Source: CAZCAC01 sp964496575
GTDB taxonomy: Bacteria > Planctomycetota > UBA1135 > GCA-002686595
Length of the DNA stretch: 64,000 nt
Reading direction: 5' to 3'
NCBI GenBank assembly: GCA_964496575.1
Contig: CAZCAC010000028.1
Span: forward strand, 16,812-80,811
Shown here: positions 25,891 to 35,377 of the stretch, piece by piece
How positions within the stretch are numbered: the stretch's first letter is position 1
How the letters are laid out: the number at the start of each line of letters is the position of its first letter
Made by a program: the position numbers and the translations under genes
Notes under the pieces: generated by a model
Told to the model about the DNA's origin: nothing
Databases searched by the model: none
Seen by the model: only the letters and a program-made list of their open reading frames with translations

Positions 25891-26847
25891 TCAACTCCAG
25901 AGGACTTGGGGCACGACCTTCTTCGGGTCGGTGCCGGACAGGAAGCGTCCGATTACCACGGCCAGGGCCGGGGAGAGCTGGAAGAGGTCGGCGCCGTCCC
26001 CGTCCTGCAGCGTGCGGAGGATCTGGCGCGAGGTTGCGGGGGCGAGGAAGTCCAGCTCCGAGAGGTCGACCATGTCCCCCTCGTCGAAGTCGACGCGGTA
26101 GGCGCCGAAGCGCAGGGTGATCCGGGCCCCCTGACCGGGCTGGCTCTCCATCTTCATCCCCTCGGCCAGTGCGGCCGCGCGGGCCAGTCCGTCGTGGCGG
26201 GGAGAGGCGAGGTGTTTTTCGGAGATCTCCCGGGCGCGGAAGCCCTGCCCCTCGTCGGTCACCGTCACGATCACCTCGCGGCCGTCGATGAGTCCCTCGA
26301 CGGTCACTCGTCCCTCGCCCTCGGGGTAGGCGTGCTCGATGGCGTTCTCGAGCAGCTCACTCACGGCGGTGACGATTCTCGCCCGACAGCTGGGACCGAC
26401 CCCGACGCGCAGGGCGAAGGAGCCGAGGTCGCGAGCACAGCGGGCGACCAGGTTCTCCCGGGTGAGGTAGCTGGCGTGGAAGCTCTCCGGTGCCCTCGGG
26501 TCCGGCTCCTCGATCGCCCGGACGAGATCCTCCAGCCGGAAGGGCTTGGGGAGGTACTCGTGGGCGCCGAGGCGCATCGCCTCCCGGCAATCCTCCAGCG
26601 ACGGGGCGGCGGTCACCACCACCGCGCGGGGCGGCGGGCCCGGTCGTCCGAGCGCTCGGAGCAGGTCGAACCCGGACGAGGCGCCCAGGTGCTGTTCGAT
26701 CACCAGCACGTCGGGCCGAGGGTGCGAGAGGGCATCCTCCACCGAGACGGCGACTCGCAGGGAGTGGCCTCTCGACTCGAGAGCGGACGCGACCGCGATC
26801 GCGATCACCGGCTCTCTTTCGACGATCAGAACATCCATCTCATTCAT
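25891..26847 (-). CDS. Degenerate receiver fused to GHKL ATPase domain
   Basis: A 318-residue cytoplasmic protein. Residues 4-118 look like a receiver domain, but the phosphoacceptor is E51 (DVLVIEQHLG where DxxxxDxxMP is expected), and the acidic pocket reads VLIVERE; the switch Thr and the Lys in YLPKPF are kept. Residues about 130-245 form a histidine kinase-like ATPase of RsbW type, with N box VSELLENAIEHAY, G1 VTDEGQGF and a C-terminal GQGARITLRF. A 70-residue tail follows. There is no DHp helix pair. Receivers fused to RsbW-like ATPases are known; the Glu substitution suggests a constitutive state. It overlaps the next gene upstream by 8 bases. Confidence 0.78.
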   Translation of the reverse strand: MNEMDVLIVEREPVIAIAVASALESRGHSLRVAVSVEDALSHPRPDVLVIEQHLGASSGFDLLRALGRPGPPPRAVVVTAAPSLEDCREAMRLGAHEYLPKPFRLEDLVRAIEEPDPRAPESFHASYLTRENLVARCARDLGSFALRVGVGPSCRARIVTAVSELLENAIEHAYPEGEGRVTVEGLIDGREVIVTVTDEGQGFRAREISEKHLASPRHDGLARAAALAEGMKMESQPGQGARITLRFGAYRVDFDEGDMVDLSELDFLAPATSRQILRTLQDGDGADLFQLSPALAVVIGRFLSGTDPKKVVPQVLWS

Positions 26848-27517
26848 CCCCTCTGCGGGTGGCTTCCAGGGGCAGGCGAACGGTGACCTGCAGAGCCCCC
26901 GAGGGAGTCAGGTGGGTGTCGACGTCACCGCCGAGGCGTTCGAGCTCGCGCTGGGCGAAGACCAGGACCAGCGAAGCGTCGTCGGGCCGCGACACGTCGG
27001 GAGCGGTGTCGGGCTCGACGTGCACCTCGCACAGGAGGGTGAAAGTCGCGTATCCCCCGTCCGCCGCGACCCGCAGCAGCGCCTGGTCGGCGGTGGAGAC
27101 GTTCGCGGTGATCAGGTAGCCGAGACAGCGGGAGAAGAGCGGGCCGTCGGTGCGGACGAACTCCCGGTGTCCTTCGATCGCCAGCTGGACCTGGGCGGCG
27201 ATGTGCGGTGGCAGCGCGCGGTGTGCGGCGCGCACGAGCTCCTCGAGGTTGCACTCCTGCAGGTGCAGCTCCGGCGGCAGCGCGAAGTCGATCAGGGCGT
27301 TGACGTTTCGACCCACCCGGACGACCTCCTGCAGAGCGTCCTCGAGGAGGTCGAAGGGGGGGCCGTCCCCGTGGTGCCCCCTGGCCAGAGTCTCCATCGC
27401 GGCTCGCAGGGCGGCGAGCGGGGCGTCGATCTCGTCACGGACGGCGGCCTTCATCTCTCGGCCGCCGCTCGCGAGAGCGTCGGGACGGTCGGTGGTCCTG
27501 GTTCCAGGGGGATTCAT
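26840..27517 (-). CDS. Degenerate histidine kinase-like protein without phosphoacceptor His
   Basis: The protein has a DHp-like helical hairpin (MKAAVRDEIDAPLAALRAAM, then DLLEDALQEVVRVGRNVNAL) where the expected His of the H box is Asp (D28 if the start is at 27517). The following alpha/beta region (RTDGPLFSRCLGYLITANVS TADQALLRV) keeps the shape of a kinase ATPase domain, but no N or G boxes are visible, so neither phosphorylation nor ATP binding is expected. The start is uncertain: 27568, 27517 and 27454 are all possible and none has a good ribosome binding site. It overlaps the degenerate receiver-ATPase gene, so the two may act together. Confidence 0.6.
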   Translation of the reverse strand: MNPPGTRTTDRPDALASGGREMKAAVRDEIDAPLAALRAAMETLARGHHGDGPPFDLLEDALQEVVRVGRNVNALIDFALPPELHLQECNLEELVRAAHRALPPHIAAQVQLAIEGHREFVRTDGPLFSRCLGYLITANVSTADQALLRVAADGGYATFTLLCEVHVEPDTAPDVSRPDDASLVLVFAQRELERLGGDVDTHLTPSGALQVTVRLPLEATRRGDE

Positions 27518-27767
27518 CGAGGGTGCTGAGCGGATAGGCGGGGCCACCGGCCACACGCCGGGGGACATGCACGCTTTTCGACCCTCCCCGACCGATCGCT
27601 TGATGATCCAGGTGCTCGGTCCTGCACTTTTTTCCGACAGAGCCCCCTCGCGGGCCTACCTCGGGTGCTTTCTTCCCTCACGACGCCGACAACGCCTGTC
27701 GTTTTCTTCAACACCTCGCCGCGGCGAGAGTGGGGGGACCGGGGGGAGCGCCGCTCCCCGTCGAGGG
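27518..27767. other. Upstream region of the long minus-strand flagellar run
   Basis: No gene is supported. It should carry the promoter of the run from 27517 to 13024, but no GG-N10-GC (sigma54) or GCCGATAA-type (sigma28) element was found on the minus strand. A T-rich stretch with CACTTTTTTCC at 27625-27635 is the only AT-rich feature. Confidence 0.4.
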
Positions 27768-29129
<1,362 letters not shown>

Positions 29130-29443
29130 GAGCGGCTGAGGCCGGGGAGGAACCTCGTCCTTGTGCTTCGGCCGGGAGTCCCGTGAACCTCCGGGTGCCC
29201 CGGTCAGGGAGAGCTCCTGGCCCCGCATTCGGGACGAGAAAGCCCCATCTCTTCGTCCAGCAGGGCGATTCCCCGTAGCGGAGCGGACCCCGCTCCGTGC
29301 CGGGAGAGCAAAGAAGGATCCGCCCGGACTCAGGCTCCGCTCGGGGGCACCGAGAACAGACGCGTCCGGCGAGAAACCCCCGGGTGGAACGGCGGGCAAC
29401 CTCATAGCGATTACCTAGAGACCGAACTCAAGGAGAGCCAATC
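29130..29443. other. Divergent intergenic region before flagellin 1
   Basis: No gene is supported in these 314 bases. The region must hold promoters for the minus-strand NtrC-type gene and plus-strand flagellin 1. The only flagellin candidate seen is AGCGATTA near 29406-29413, a poor sigma28 -10 (5 of 8). AAGGAG at 29430-29435 is the flagellin ribosome binding site. Confidence 0.4.
29306..29322 (-). promoter_or_regulatory. Possible sigma54 promoter before the second NtrC-type gene
   Basis: On the minus strand CGGATCCTTCTTTGCTC has GG and GC at the required 10-base spacing and a good TTTGCT -12 part, but a weak -24 part. It lies about 180 bases upstream of the start at 29129. Low certainty. 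Confidence 0.25.
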
Positions 29444-30271
29444 ATGGGCTTGAGAGTAAACACCAACATTGCCTCACTGACCGCGCAGCGGAACTTGCAC
29501 GCGGTCACGGCCCGACTGGCCGGGAACTTCTCCCGGCTCTCGTCCGGCCTTCGAATCGCCACGGCTGCGGATGACGCGGCGGGGCTCGCGATCTCGGAGC
29601 GCATGCGCTCCCAGATCCGCTCCCTCCGCGCCGCGACCCGCAACGCTCAGGACGGTATCTCACTGGTGCAGACCGCCGAGGGGGCGCTGAACGAAGTCAG
29701 CAACATCCTCGGCCGGATGCGCGAGCTGGTCGTCCAGGCTGCCAACGGGACGCTCAGCACCGCCGACCGCACGACCATCAACACGGAGGTCATCGCGCTT
29801 CAATCGGAGATCGATCGGATTGCGACGACTACCGAGTTCAACGGTATCCTCCTGCTCGACGGTACCAACGCCACGGTGGACATCCAGTCCGGTATCAACT
29901 CCGGTGAGGTGATCACGGTGACCCTGGATGACATCCAGACCGCGACGCTCGGCATCGACGCCGCAAACGTCAACACCACCACCGCGGCCAACTCATCGGC
30001 CTCAATGGCCCTGCTGGACACCGCGATCGGATCGGTCAACACGGCTCGAGGCAACCTCGGGGCTTCACAGAACCGGCTCCAGAGTGCCGTCAAGTCGATC
30101 ATGAACAGCACCGAAAACCTCTCCGCTGCCGAGAGCCGCATCCGGGACGTCGACGTCGCCGACGAGACGGCCGACCTCACGCGGAACTCGATTCTCCAAC
30201 AGGCTGCAACGGCTGTCCTCCAGCAAGCCAACACGCAGCCCCAGATTGCTCTATCACTGCTCCAAGGATAG
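29444..30271 (+). CDS. Flagellin (copy 1)
   Basis: A filament subunit of 275 residues. The N-terminal D0/D1 signature is MGLRVNTNIASLTAQRNLHA with SGLRIATAADDAAGLAISER, and the C-terminus ends in NSILQQAATAVLQQANTQPQ IALSLLQG. The middle is short (about 100 residues) with no D3 domain, so it is a minimal flagellin. FNGILLLDGT marks the D1 beta segment. AAGGAG precedes the ATG by 8 bases. A close paralogue follows at 30648. Secreted through the flagellar apparatus and folded with help from FliS. Confidence 0.96.
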   Translation: MGLRVNTNIASLTAQRNLHAVTARLAGNFSRLSSGLRIATAADDAAGLAISERMRSQIRSLRAATRNAQDGISLVQTAEGALNEVSNILGRMRELVVQAANGTLSTADRTTINTEVIALQSEIDRIATTTEFNGILLLDGTNATVDIQSGINSGEVITVTLDDIQTATLGIDAANVNTTTAANSSASMALLDTAIGSVNTARGNLGASQNRLQSAVKSIMNSTENLSAAESRIRDVDVADETADLTRNSILQQAATAVLQQANTQPQIALSLLQG

Positions 30272-30647
30272 ATGGAGATCGGCCTCTAGCGCCGAATCGC
30301 TGAGGGGGAGGGTCGTCGCAAGGCGATCCTCCCATTACCAGCGAATTGGAGCGAATTGGAACGGAACGGGGAGAGATGACAATCAGCGAATCATCTGGCC
30401 AGAGGTGATTGCGCGCGCTCTTTGACCACAGAACAGCCGCTCGAGGCAGCCTGGAGACGCAGGCTGCGTGAGGGGCATGCAGTACATCCGTCAAGTCCGG
30501 TTCCGGAAGGGAATCCGATAGCACCCATACGTTCACATCGTGCCATTTATGGACGTAGGGAGATCCGAAGGAACCGAAGGAGTGAGATCGGCTGGCGGAT
30601 CAGGGTGCGACCATAACTCTTGAATCCAATCCAAGGAACGATAGAAG
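30272..30647. other. Intergenic region between the two flagellin genes
   Basis: No gene is supported. It contains the hairpin at 30306-30333, a 10-bp tandem repeat GCGAATTGGA x2 at 30339-30358, and TCCGATAG at 30514-30521 (6 of 8 to the sigma28 -10, no good -35). The length suggests that flagellin 2 has its own promoter. Confidence 0.4.
30306..30333 (+). terminator. Hairpin after flagellin 1
   Basis: GGGAGGGTCGTC pairs with GGCGATCCTCCC through 12 pairs including two wobbles around a GCAA loop, 35 bases after the stop. There is no T-tract; it may terminate or protect the transcript end. Confidence 0.45.
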
Positions 30648-31463
30648 ATGGGACTTCGAGTCAATACCAATATCGCGTCTCTCACGTCTCAGCGCAACCT
30701 GGCTGTGATCACAGGACGCCTCCAAGGGAACTTCGCTCGCCTGTCGTCAGGCATGCGAATCTCCACTGCAGCCGATGATGCGGCGGGTCTGGGCATCTCC
30801 GAAAAGATGCGTTCACAGATCCGTTCCTTTTCGTCTGCCGGGCGAAACGCCCAGGACGGCATCTCGCTGGTGCAAACCGCCGAGGGTGCGCTGAATGAAG
30901 TCAGCAACATCCTGAACCGGATGCGTGAGCTCTCCGTGCAAGGGGCCAACGGTACGCTGAGTACCGCCGACCGTGCCACGATCAACACCGAGTTCACGGC
31001 ACTGACCTCCGAGATCGAGCGTATCGCCGATCAGACCACTTTCAACGGAATCAGCCTGTTGAACGCGGCAGCCACCGCGGACATCCAGGTTGGCATCAAC
31101 TCCGGCGAGGTGATCGCGGTCACCATGACCGACATGCAGACCGCCGCGCTGGCGATCAACGGCCTGGACACCACCACGGCTGCCAACGCGAGCACCGCCT
31201 TGGCTGCGCTCGATACGGCGATCGGAAGCGTGAACACCCAGCGGGGATCGCTCGGCGCCGACCAGAACCGCCTGCAGAGTGCCTACGCATCGATTCTGAA
31301 CGTGCACGAGAACCTCTCCGCCGCGGAGAGTCGCATTCGTGACGTGGACGTGGCGTACGAGACGGCCGACCTGACCAGGAACTCGATCCTGCAGCAGGCC
31401 GCGACTGCCGTTCTGGCGCAGGCCAACACGCAGCCGCAGCTCGCGCTGAGCTTGCTCGGCTAG
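30648..31463 (+). CDS. Flagellin (copy 2)
   Basis: A 271-residue flagellin paralogue of copy 1. It shares the N-terminus (MGLRVNTNIASLTSQRNLAV), ISLVQTAEGALNEVSNILNR and the C-terminal AESRIRDVDVAYETADLTRN almost unchanged, and differs mainly in the middle (residues about 145-200). No D2/D3 insertion. It has its own upstream region and a strong downstream terminator pair, so it is probably an independent unit. Two flagellins may give a filament of mixed composition or be expressed under different conditions. Confidence 0.96.
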   Translation: MGLRVNTNIASLTSQRNLAVITGRLQGNFARLSSGMRISTAADDAAGLGISEKMRSQIRSFSSAGRNAQDGISLVQTAEGALNEVSNILNRMRELSVQGANGTLSTADRATINTEFTALTSEIERIADQTTFNGISLLNAAATADIQVGINSGEVIAVTMTDMQTAALAINGLDTTTAANASTALAALDTAIGSVNTQRGSLGADQNRLQSAYASILNVHENLSAAESRIRDVDVAYETADLTRNSILQQAATAVLAQANTQPQLALSLLG

Positions 31464-31473
31464 TGAGTCACGG

Positions 31474-31493
31474 GGGGCGCCATTCGGCGCCCC
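31474..31493 (+). terminator. GC-rich hairpin after flagellin 2
   Basis: A perfect stem GGGGCGCC / GGCGCCCC with loop ATTC starts 10 bases after the flagellin 2 stop. No T-tract follows directly; the second hairpin at 31512-31540 supplies one. Confidence 0.5.
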
Positions 31494-31511
31494 ATCCTGA
31501 TCATCACGAAG

Positions 31512-31540
31512 AGGGGCTCCGTCTGCATGGAGTCCCTTTT
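31512..31540 (+). terminator. Intrinsic terminator after flagellin 2
   Basis: AGGGGCTCC pairs with GGAGTCCCT (one mismatch) across an 8-base loop and runs into TTTT, a standard rho-independent terminator. Confidence 0.65.
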
Positions 31541-31643
31541 CCCCACTTGTAAGCCAGAGGGGCCGGGAACGGCGGAAAAGTTTTCCACGGCTCGGAAATG
31601 CGATCAGCTCGGTTCAGCCCTGAGATCTTCGCTTGGTCGCGGC

Positions 31644-31671
31644 TAACGCCCACCCCTGAGGCGCCCGATAA
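31644..31671 (+). promoter_or_regulatory. Sigma28-like promoter before fliD
   Basis: TAACGCCC, then 12 bases, then CCCGATAA (7 of 8 to the FliA -10 GCCGATAA). It lies 45 bases upstream of the fliD ATG and downstream of the flagellin terminators. The same 12-base spacing appears before motA. Confidence 0.45.
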
Positions 31672-31715
31672 CAGCAACAGTATCTCCTCGGGGACAATCA
31701 CAGAGAAGTAGTGTC

Positions 31716-33215
31716 ATGATAAGTTTCGGCGGACTCGCCAGCGGGCTCGACACCGCAGCCATCATCCAGGCACTGGTCGGCGTGGAGCGTGCTCCGATCA
31801 ACCTGATGGAGAGCCAGAAGGCGATCGCGAACGCCAAGCTGGAGCTCATCGGGACCTTCAAGGGTTATGTCCAGGCCCTGCAGACAGCGGCGGCCGACCT
31901 GCGCACGCCGGACGAGTTCAACGCCTTCACCGTCACCCCGAGCAAGGAGAACGTCGCTACCTTCAGTGCCAGCGGCTCCGCCGAGGCGGGGTCCCACACC
32001 CTGACCGTTCTCTCGCTGGCCCAGGCCGACCGCTGGGCGTTCGACGGCGTTCTCGATCCCGACACCGACCTAGCCGGCGCCGATGGCGAGCAGCTCGACT
32101 TCACCGTCAACGGCACCGCTTACTCGATCGCGGTCAACCAGGCGAGCTCGAGCCTCAACGACATCGCCGATGAGATCAACGCGCTGGCAGGCGACGATGT
32201 CACCGCGTCGGTGGTGAACGTGGGAACCGACTCCGCCCCCGACTACCAGTTGGTGCTGGCCTCCGACGATACAGGCGAAGACAACCGGATCACCGGCATC
32301 ACCAGTACCATCGCCGGCTTGACCATAGACGGCACCGGCCCCGACGGAGACGGCGTGGCCCAGAGCTCCAACAACATCACCGTTGGTACCAACGCCCAGG
32401 CGATCATCGACGGCTTGACCGTGGAGCGGACCACGAACGAGTTCACTGACGTCATCGAGGGGGTCACCATCAACCTCGAGGCCGCGGACCCGGCAGAGGA
32501 GATCAGCTTCACCGTGGCCGCCGATACGGAGACCATCAAAGGGAAGCTGAACACCTTCGTCGACGCCTACAACGAGATCATCAACTTCATCAACCAGCAG
32601 AACGAGTACTCCGAGGACGGCGGCGCCGGTGGCGAGCTCTTCGGCGATTCCCTGCTGCGCAGCGTGAAGCGCTCGATCGACTCCGCGCTGTTCGGGGTGG
32701 ACCTCGCGACCGTTCAGGGCGACAGCGAAGGCTACTCGACACTCAGCCTGGTCGGGATCAAGACCTCCAGCGACGGCACCATGTCGATCGACGACACGAT
32801 TCTCGACGCCAAGATGGCCGAGGATATGGACGCGTTCGCCGACCTGTTCGTCGACACCGATGGATTCGACAACGGTGGTGCTGCCGAGGGAACCCCGGAG
32901 TACTACATCGACACCACGGCCGACACCGGCTTGGCGGACAAGCTGTACCGAGAGATCGACCGGATGTTCGGCTCCTACACCGGTCCGACCGGCACCTTCG
33001 AGGCGCTCTTCGACGCGCGCACGACCTCGATCAACAGCCGGATCGATTCCCTGACCGACCAGATCGAAGCCAAGGAAGTCTACCTCGCGGCCTTCGAGCA
33101 GAATCTCATCGATCGATACGCAGCGCTCGAATCGCTGATGGGGCAGCTCAACGCCCAGGGCGCCGCCCTGACCAATGGCCTGGCCGGACTTACCGGCAAC
33201 AACAACAGCAATTGA
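31716..33215 (+). CDS. fliD: FliD, flagellar filament cap
   Basis: FliD caps the filament tip and folds flagellin into place. The 499-residue protein has the N-terminal signature FGGLASGLDTAAIIQALVGV ERAPI, the FliD middle domains (Asp/Thr-rich; LTVLSLAQADRWAFDG) and the C-terminal coiled segment (INSRIDSLTDQIEAKEVYLA AFEQNLIDRYAALESLMGQL NAQ). Length is typical. It is followed by fliS, with the stop overlapping an in-frame TTG of that reading frame. Confidence 0.95.
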   Translation: MISFGGLASGLDTAAIIQALVGVERAPINLMESQKAIANAKLELIGTFKGYVQALQTAAADLRTPDEFNAFTVTPSKENVATFSASGSAEAGSHTLTVLSLAQADRWAFDGVLDPDTDLAGADGEQLDFTVNGTAYSIAVNQASSSLNDIADEINALAGDDVTASVVNVGTDSAPDYQLVLASDDTGEDNRITGITSTIAGLTIDGTGPDGDGVAQSSNNITVGTNAQAIIDGLTVERTTNEFTDVIEGVTINLEAADPAEEISFTVAADTETIKGKLNTFVDAYNEIINFINQQNEYSEDGGAGGELFGDSLLRSVKRSIDSALFGVDLATVQGDSEGYSTLSLVGIKTSSDGTMSIDDTILDAKMAEDMDAFADLFVDTDGFDNGGAAEGTPEYYIDTTADTGLADKLYREIDRMFGSYTGPTGTFEALFDARTTSINSRIDSLTDQIEAKEVYLAAFEQNLIDRYAALESLMGQLNAQGAALTNGLAGLTGNNNSN

Positions 33216-33259
33216 CCGAACGATCGGCCCCTCCGGCGATCCTCAGCGATCCTCTCCTC

Positions 33260-33640
33260 ATGAATCAATCAGACGCAGCAGCGGCCTACCGCAACGCCAC
33301 CTTCGAGAACGCTCCGCCGATCAAGATCCTGCGCATGCTCTACGAGGGAGCGATCCGCTTCCTCGAGCGGGCCAAGGGCGAGGAGCCCGGTGACGACGAG
33401 TATCGCCGGCTGATCCGTCGCGCGGACGACATCGTCATCGAGCTGCGGGCCTCGCTCGACCCTGAGCCCAACCCCGAGCTCAGCGCCCACCTGGAGAGCC
33501 TGTACGTGTACGTCACCGGGGAGCTCGGGCAAGCGATCCTGGAGAGAGACCCGGCTCACCTGGAGAACGCCATCAGGGTCCTCTCCACCCTGCTCGAGGG
33601 CTGGGCCCAGGCGCAGTCGAAGATGCAGGCCGGGGCGTAG
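33260..33640 (+). CDS. fliS: FliS, flagellin export chaperone
   Basis: FliS binds the flagellin C-terminus in the cytoplasm before export. The start MNQSDAAAAYRNATFENAPP IKILRMLYEGAIRFLERA fits the family closely (Y-x-x-x at the N-terminus, ILxMLYEGAIRFL helix). It is 126 residues from the ATG at 33260; a TTG at 33212 overlapping the fliD stop would add 16 residues that do not resemble FliS. Standard fliD-fliS order. Confidence 0.9.
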   Translation: MNQSDAAAAYRNATFENAPPIKILRMLYEGAIRFLERAKGEEPGDDEYRRLIRRADDIVIELRASLDPEPNPELSAHLESLYVYVTGELGQAILERDPAHLENAIRVLSTLLEGWAQAQSKMQAGA

Positions 33641-33643
33641 CAG

Positions 33644-34015
33644 ATGGCTCTTGCAGAATCGGTCGCGCTGGAGCACGCCATGGGCGAGCTCCTGTCGGTG
33701 ATGCGGGAGAGCGCGTCGGGGCCGGAGCAGATCCAGGCAGCCTGGGCGCGCTGCGAGGAAGCCGGTACCGCGTTGAGCGGAGTGATCGAACGACGAACTG
33801 CGGAGGGGACGGAGGAGGAGCGCGCCGAGTTGCGCCGGGCGCTCGAACAGCTCCTGCGACTGAACGCCGTCGTGCGCCAGACGGTGGTCGAGGGACAGCA
33901 GAGCCTCGCCCGCAACCTGGATCGAACCCGGGAGGCCTCCACGCAGCTGCGCGGCTACGCGCCGGGGGCCTCGCAGAGCTCCAGTCCCGGGTCCTCGTGC
34001 GACCTGGCCGGGTGA
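33644..34015 (+). CDS. Putative FliT/FlgN-like chaperone with repeat-derived C-terminus
   Basis: A 123-residue, mostly helical protein 3 bases after fliS, where FliT or FlgN-like chaperones of hook-associated proteins are often found. The long helix ERAELRRALEQLLRLNAVVR QTVVEGQQSL fits that type, but no diagnostic motif is seen. The last 25 residues (from about STQLRGYAPGA to the stop) are encoded by direct repeat copy A (33938-34041), so the natural C-terminus may have been replaced or extended by a repeat insertion. Confidence 0.6.
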   Translation: MALAESVALEHAMGELLSVMRESASGPEQIQAAWARCEEAGTALSGVIERRTAEGTEEERAELRRALEQLLRLNAVVRQTVVEGQQSLARNLDRTREASTQLRGYAPGASQSSSPGSSCDLAG

Positions 34016-34041
34016 GGTCTCGGGCCCGACGGGGGATCAGC
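33938..34041. repeat. Direct repeat copy A, flanking DUF4143 ATPase
   Basis: About 104 bases from TCCACGCAGCTGCGCGG to GGGGGATCAGC, repeated at 35273-35377 with roughly 85-90% identity by eye. It covers the last codons of the FliT/FlgN-like gene and ends 8 bases before the ATPase stop codon. Confidence 0.85.
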
Positions 34042-34049
34042 GCCTGACA

Positions 34050-35204
34050 TCACGGATCCTGGAACAAACCCGCGTAGAGGAGGGACAAGAACTCCTCCAC
34101 GGGAAGCCCGTCGACGTTTCCGCTCCTGAAACGTTCCGCTCCTCGGTACACGACGAAGGCGCGCGTGACTCTCCCCTCGTCGATGAACTCGTTGAGCGTC
34201 TTGGCGTACCCCGTTCGCCATCGACGGGAATTCTTGACCTCGATGGCGATCCGCTTCGAGCCCTTCGACCAGATGAAGTCGATCTCCTTCGAGCCGGGAG
34301 TGCTCCAGTACGAAAGCTCGCCGCCGAGCCCCTGGTAGGAGCTCGCCGCGCGGAGCTCGTGGAGGATGTAGCCTTCGAGCAGGGCGCCTGAATCCGAGTC
34401 GGCCAGCGGCTCGTCCACCACGTCGCGAATCGCGCGGACGACGCCGGGGTCGAAGAAGTAGAACTTTGGCTTCGCCTGCTCCCTCACCTTCGCCCGCGCC
34501 TGCCAGGCGGGCAGTAGACAACCGATGAGCGTGCCCTCTAGCGTCTCGAAGAAGCGCTGAACGGTCGTCCGGGCGACGGCGGCGTCCCGGGAGATCGCGG
34601 CCTGGTTGACGACTTGACCGTGCATGAGGGCGGCGACTCTCAGGAAGCGATGGAAGGAGCCGAGGTCCTTGACGAGAGCCTCCTGCTGGATCTCCTGGCG
34701 CAGATAGGTGTGGACGTGGGCGCGCAGCTTCTCGACCCGGTATCGCGCGTCGGAATAGATGCCCGGCAACGATCCAAATCGAAGGACGGTCTCGAGATCG
34801 AACTCAGGACCCAGCTCCCGGGCAACGAGGGGGAACATGGCGCGCTCGATGACGCGGCCGGCCAGGAGGTTCACGTCGAGCCTCAGGAGCTTTCGAGCGC
34901 TGGATCCGCTGAGCGCGAACTTGTACGCGTCGCCGTGGCGGGAGATGAGATCGTGGACCTCGTTCAGCAGTCCGGGCAGGCGCTGGACCTCATCGACGAC
35001 GATCCAGGAACCATGGGACTGAGCTTCGACTCTCTCGCGGAACGTCCTGGCGGAAGCCAGGAGAGGCAGATAGTCCTCCTCGAGGAGGAGGTTGAACCAC
35101 AGCGCGTCGCCCAGATGGCGCCGGAACCAGGTCGTCTTCCCGGTCGCGCGCGGCCCGAAGAGGAAGAAGGAGTGGTCGGGTAGGGAGGCCAAGCGTGTAT
35201 ACAT
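34050..35204 (-). CDS. AAA ATPase with DUF4143 (PD-(D/E)XK-like) C-terminus
   Basis: A 384-residue protein of the widespread AAA + DUF4143 family. Walker A is FGPRATGKTTW, Walker B WIVVDEVQRLPG, with the sensor-like FALSGSSARKL. Downstream are a winged-helix region and DUF4143 with the nuclease-like EIDFIWSKG ... IAIEVKNS (D-xn-E-x-K). The role of the family is unclear; members are scattered and often isolated. The ATG at 35204 is chosen over a TTG at 35225. It is inserted between flagellar genes and bracketed by direct repeats at 33938-34041 and 35273-35377, which suggests it arrived as a unit. Confidence 0.9.
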   Translation of the reverse strand: MYTRLASLPDHSFFLFGPRATGKTTWFRRHLGDALWFNLLLEEDYLPLLASARTFRERVEAQSHGSWIVVDEVQRLPGLLNEVHDLISRHGDAYKFALSGSSARKLLRLDVNLLAGRVIERAMFPLVARELGPEFDLETVLRFGSLPGIYSDARYRVEKLRAHVHTYLRQEIQQEALVKDLGSFHRFLRVAALMHGQVVNQAAISRDAAVARTTVQRFFETLEGTLIGCLLPAWQARAKVREQAKPKFYFFDPGVVRAIRDVVDEPLADSDSGALLEGYILHELRAASSYQGLGGELSYWSTPGSKEIDFIWSKGSKRIAIEVKNSRRWRTGYAKTLNEFIDEGRVTRAFVVYRGAERFRSGNVDGLPVEEFLSLLYAGLFQDP

Positions 35205-35272
35205 GGCGGGCAGTTTACCATGCAAATTGCCCGCGCGGGGTGCATTCTTGGGGCTATGGTCGACTCGAGGCG

Positions 35273-35377
35273 TCCATGCAGCCGCGTGGGTACGCGCCCG
35301 GGGGCTTCGAGGAGCTCCAGCCCCGGGTCCTCCTGCGACCTGGCCGGGTGAGGTCTCGAGCCCGACGGGGGATCAGC
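35273..35377. repeat. Direct repeat copy B, flanking DUF4143 ATPase
   Basis: Second copy of the ~104-bp repeat, same orientation as copy A. On the minus strand it contains the stop of the DHp-like gene (35373-35375). Copy B can form a hairpin: CCCGGGGCT with AGCCCCCGGG (minus strand) around GGAGCTCC, one bulge. Confidence 0.85.

Noticed and set aside
24748..26886. 712-residue open frame on the plus strand
   Set aside because: Antisense to the acidic membrane protein and the receiver-ATPase, which have recognisable domains; its Gly/Arg/Leu-rich sequence has none.
29390..29405. TGGAACGGCGGGCAAC as a sigma54 site before flagellin 1
   Set aside because: Spacing between GG and GC is 8 bases, too short.
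30400..30425. TGGCC...TTGC as a sigma54 site before flagellin 2
   Set aside because: The GG and GC are 12 bases apart instead of 10, which sigma54 does not tolerate.
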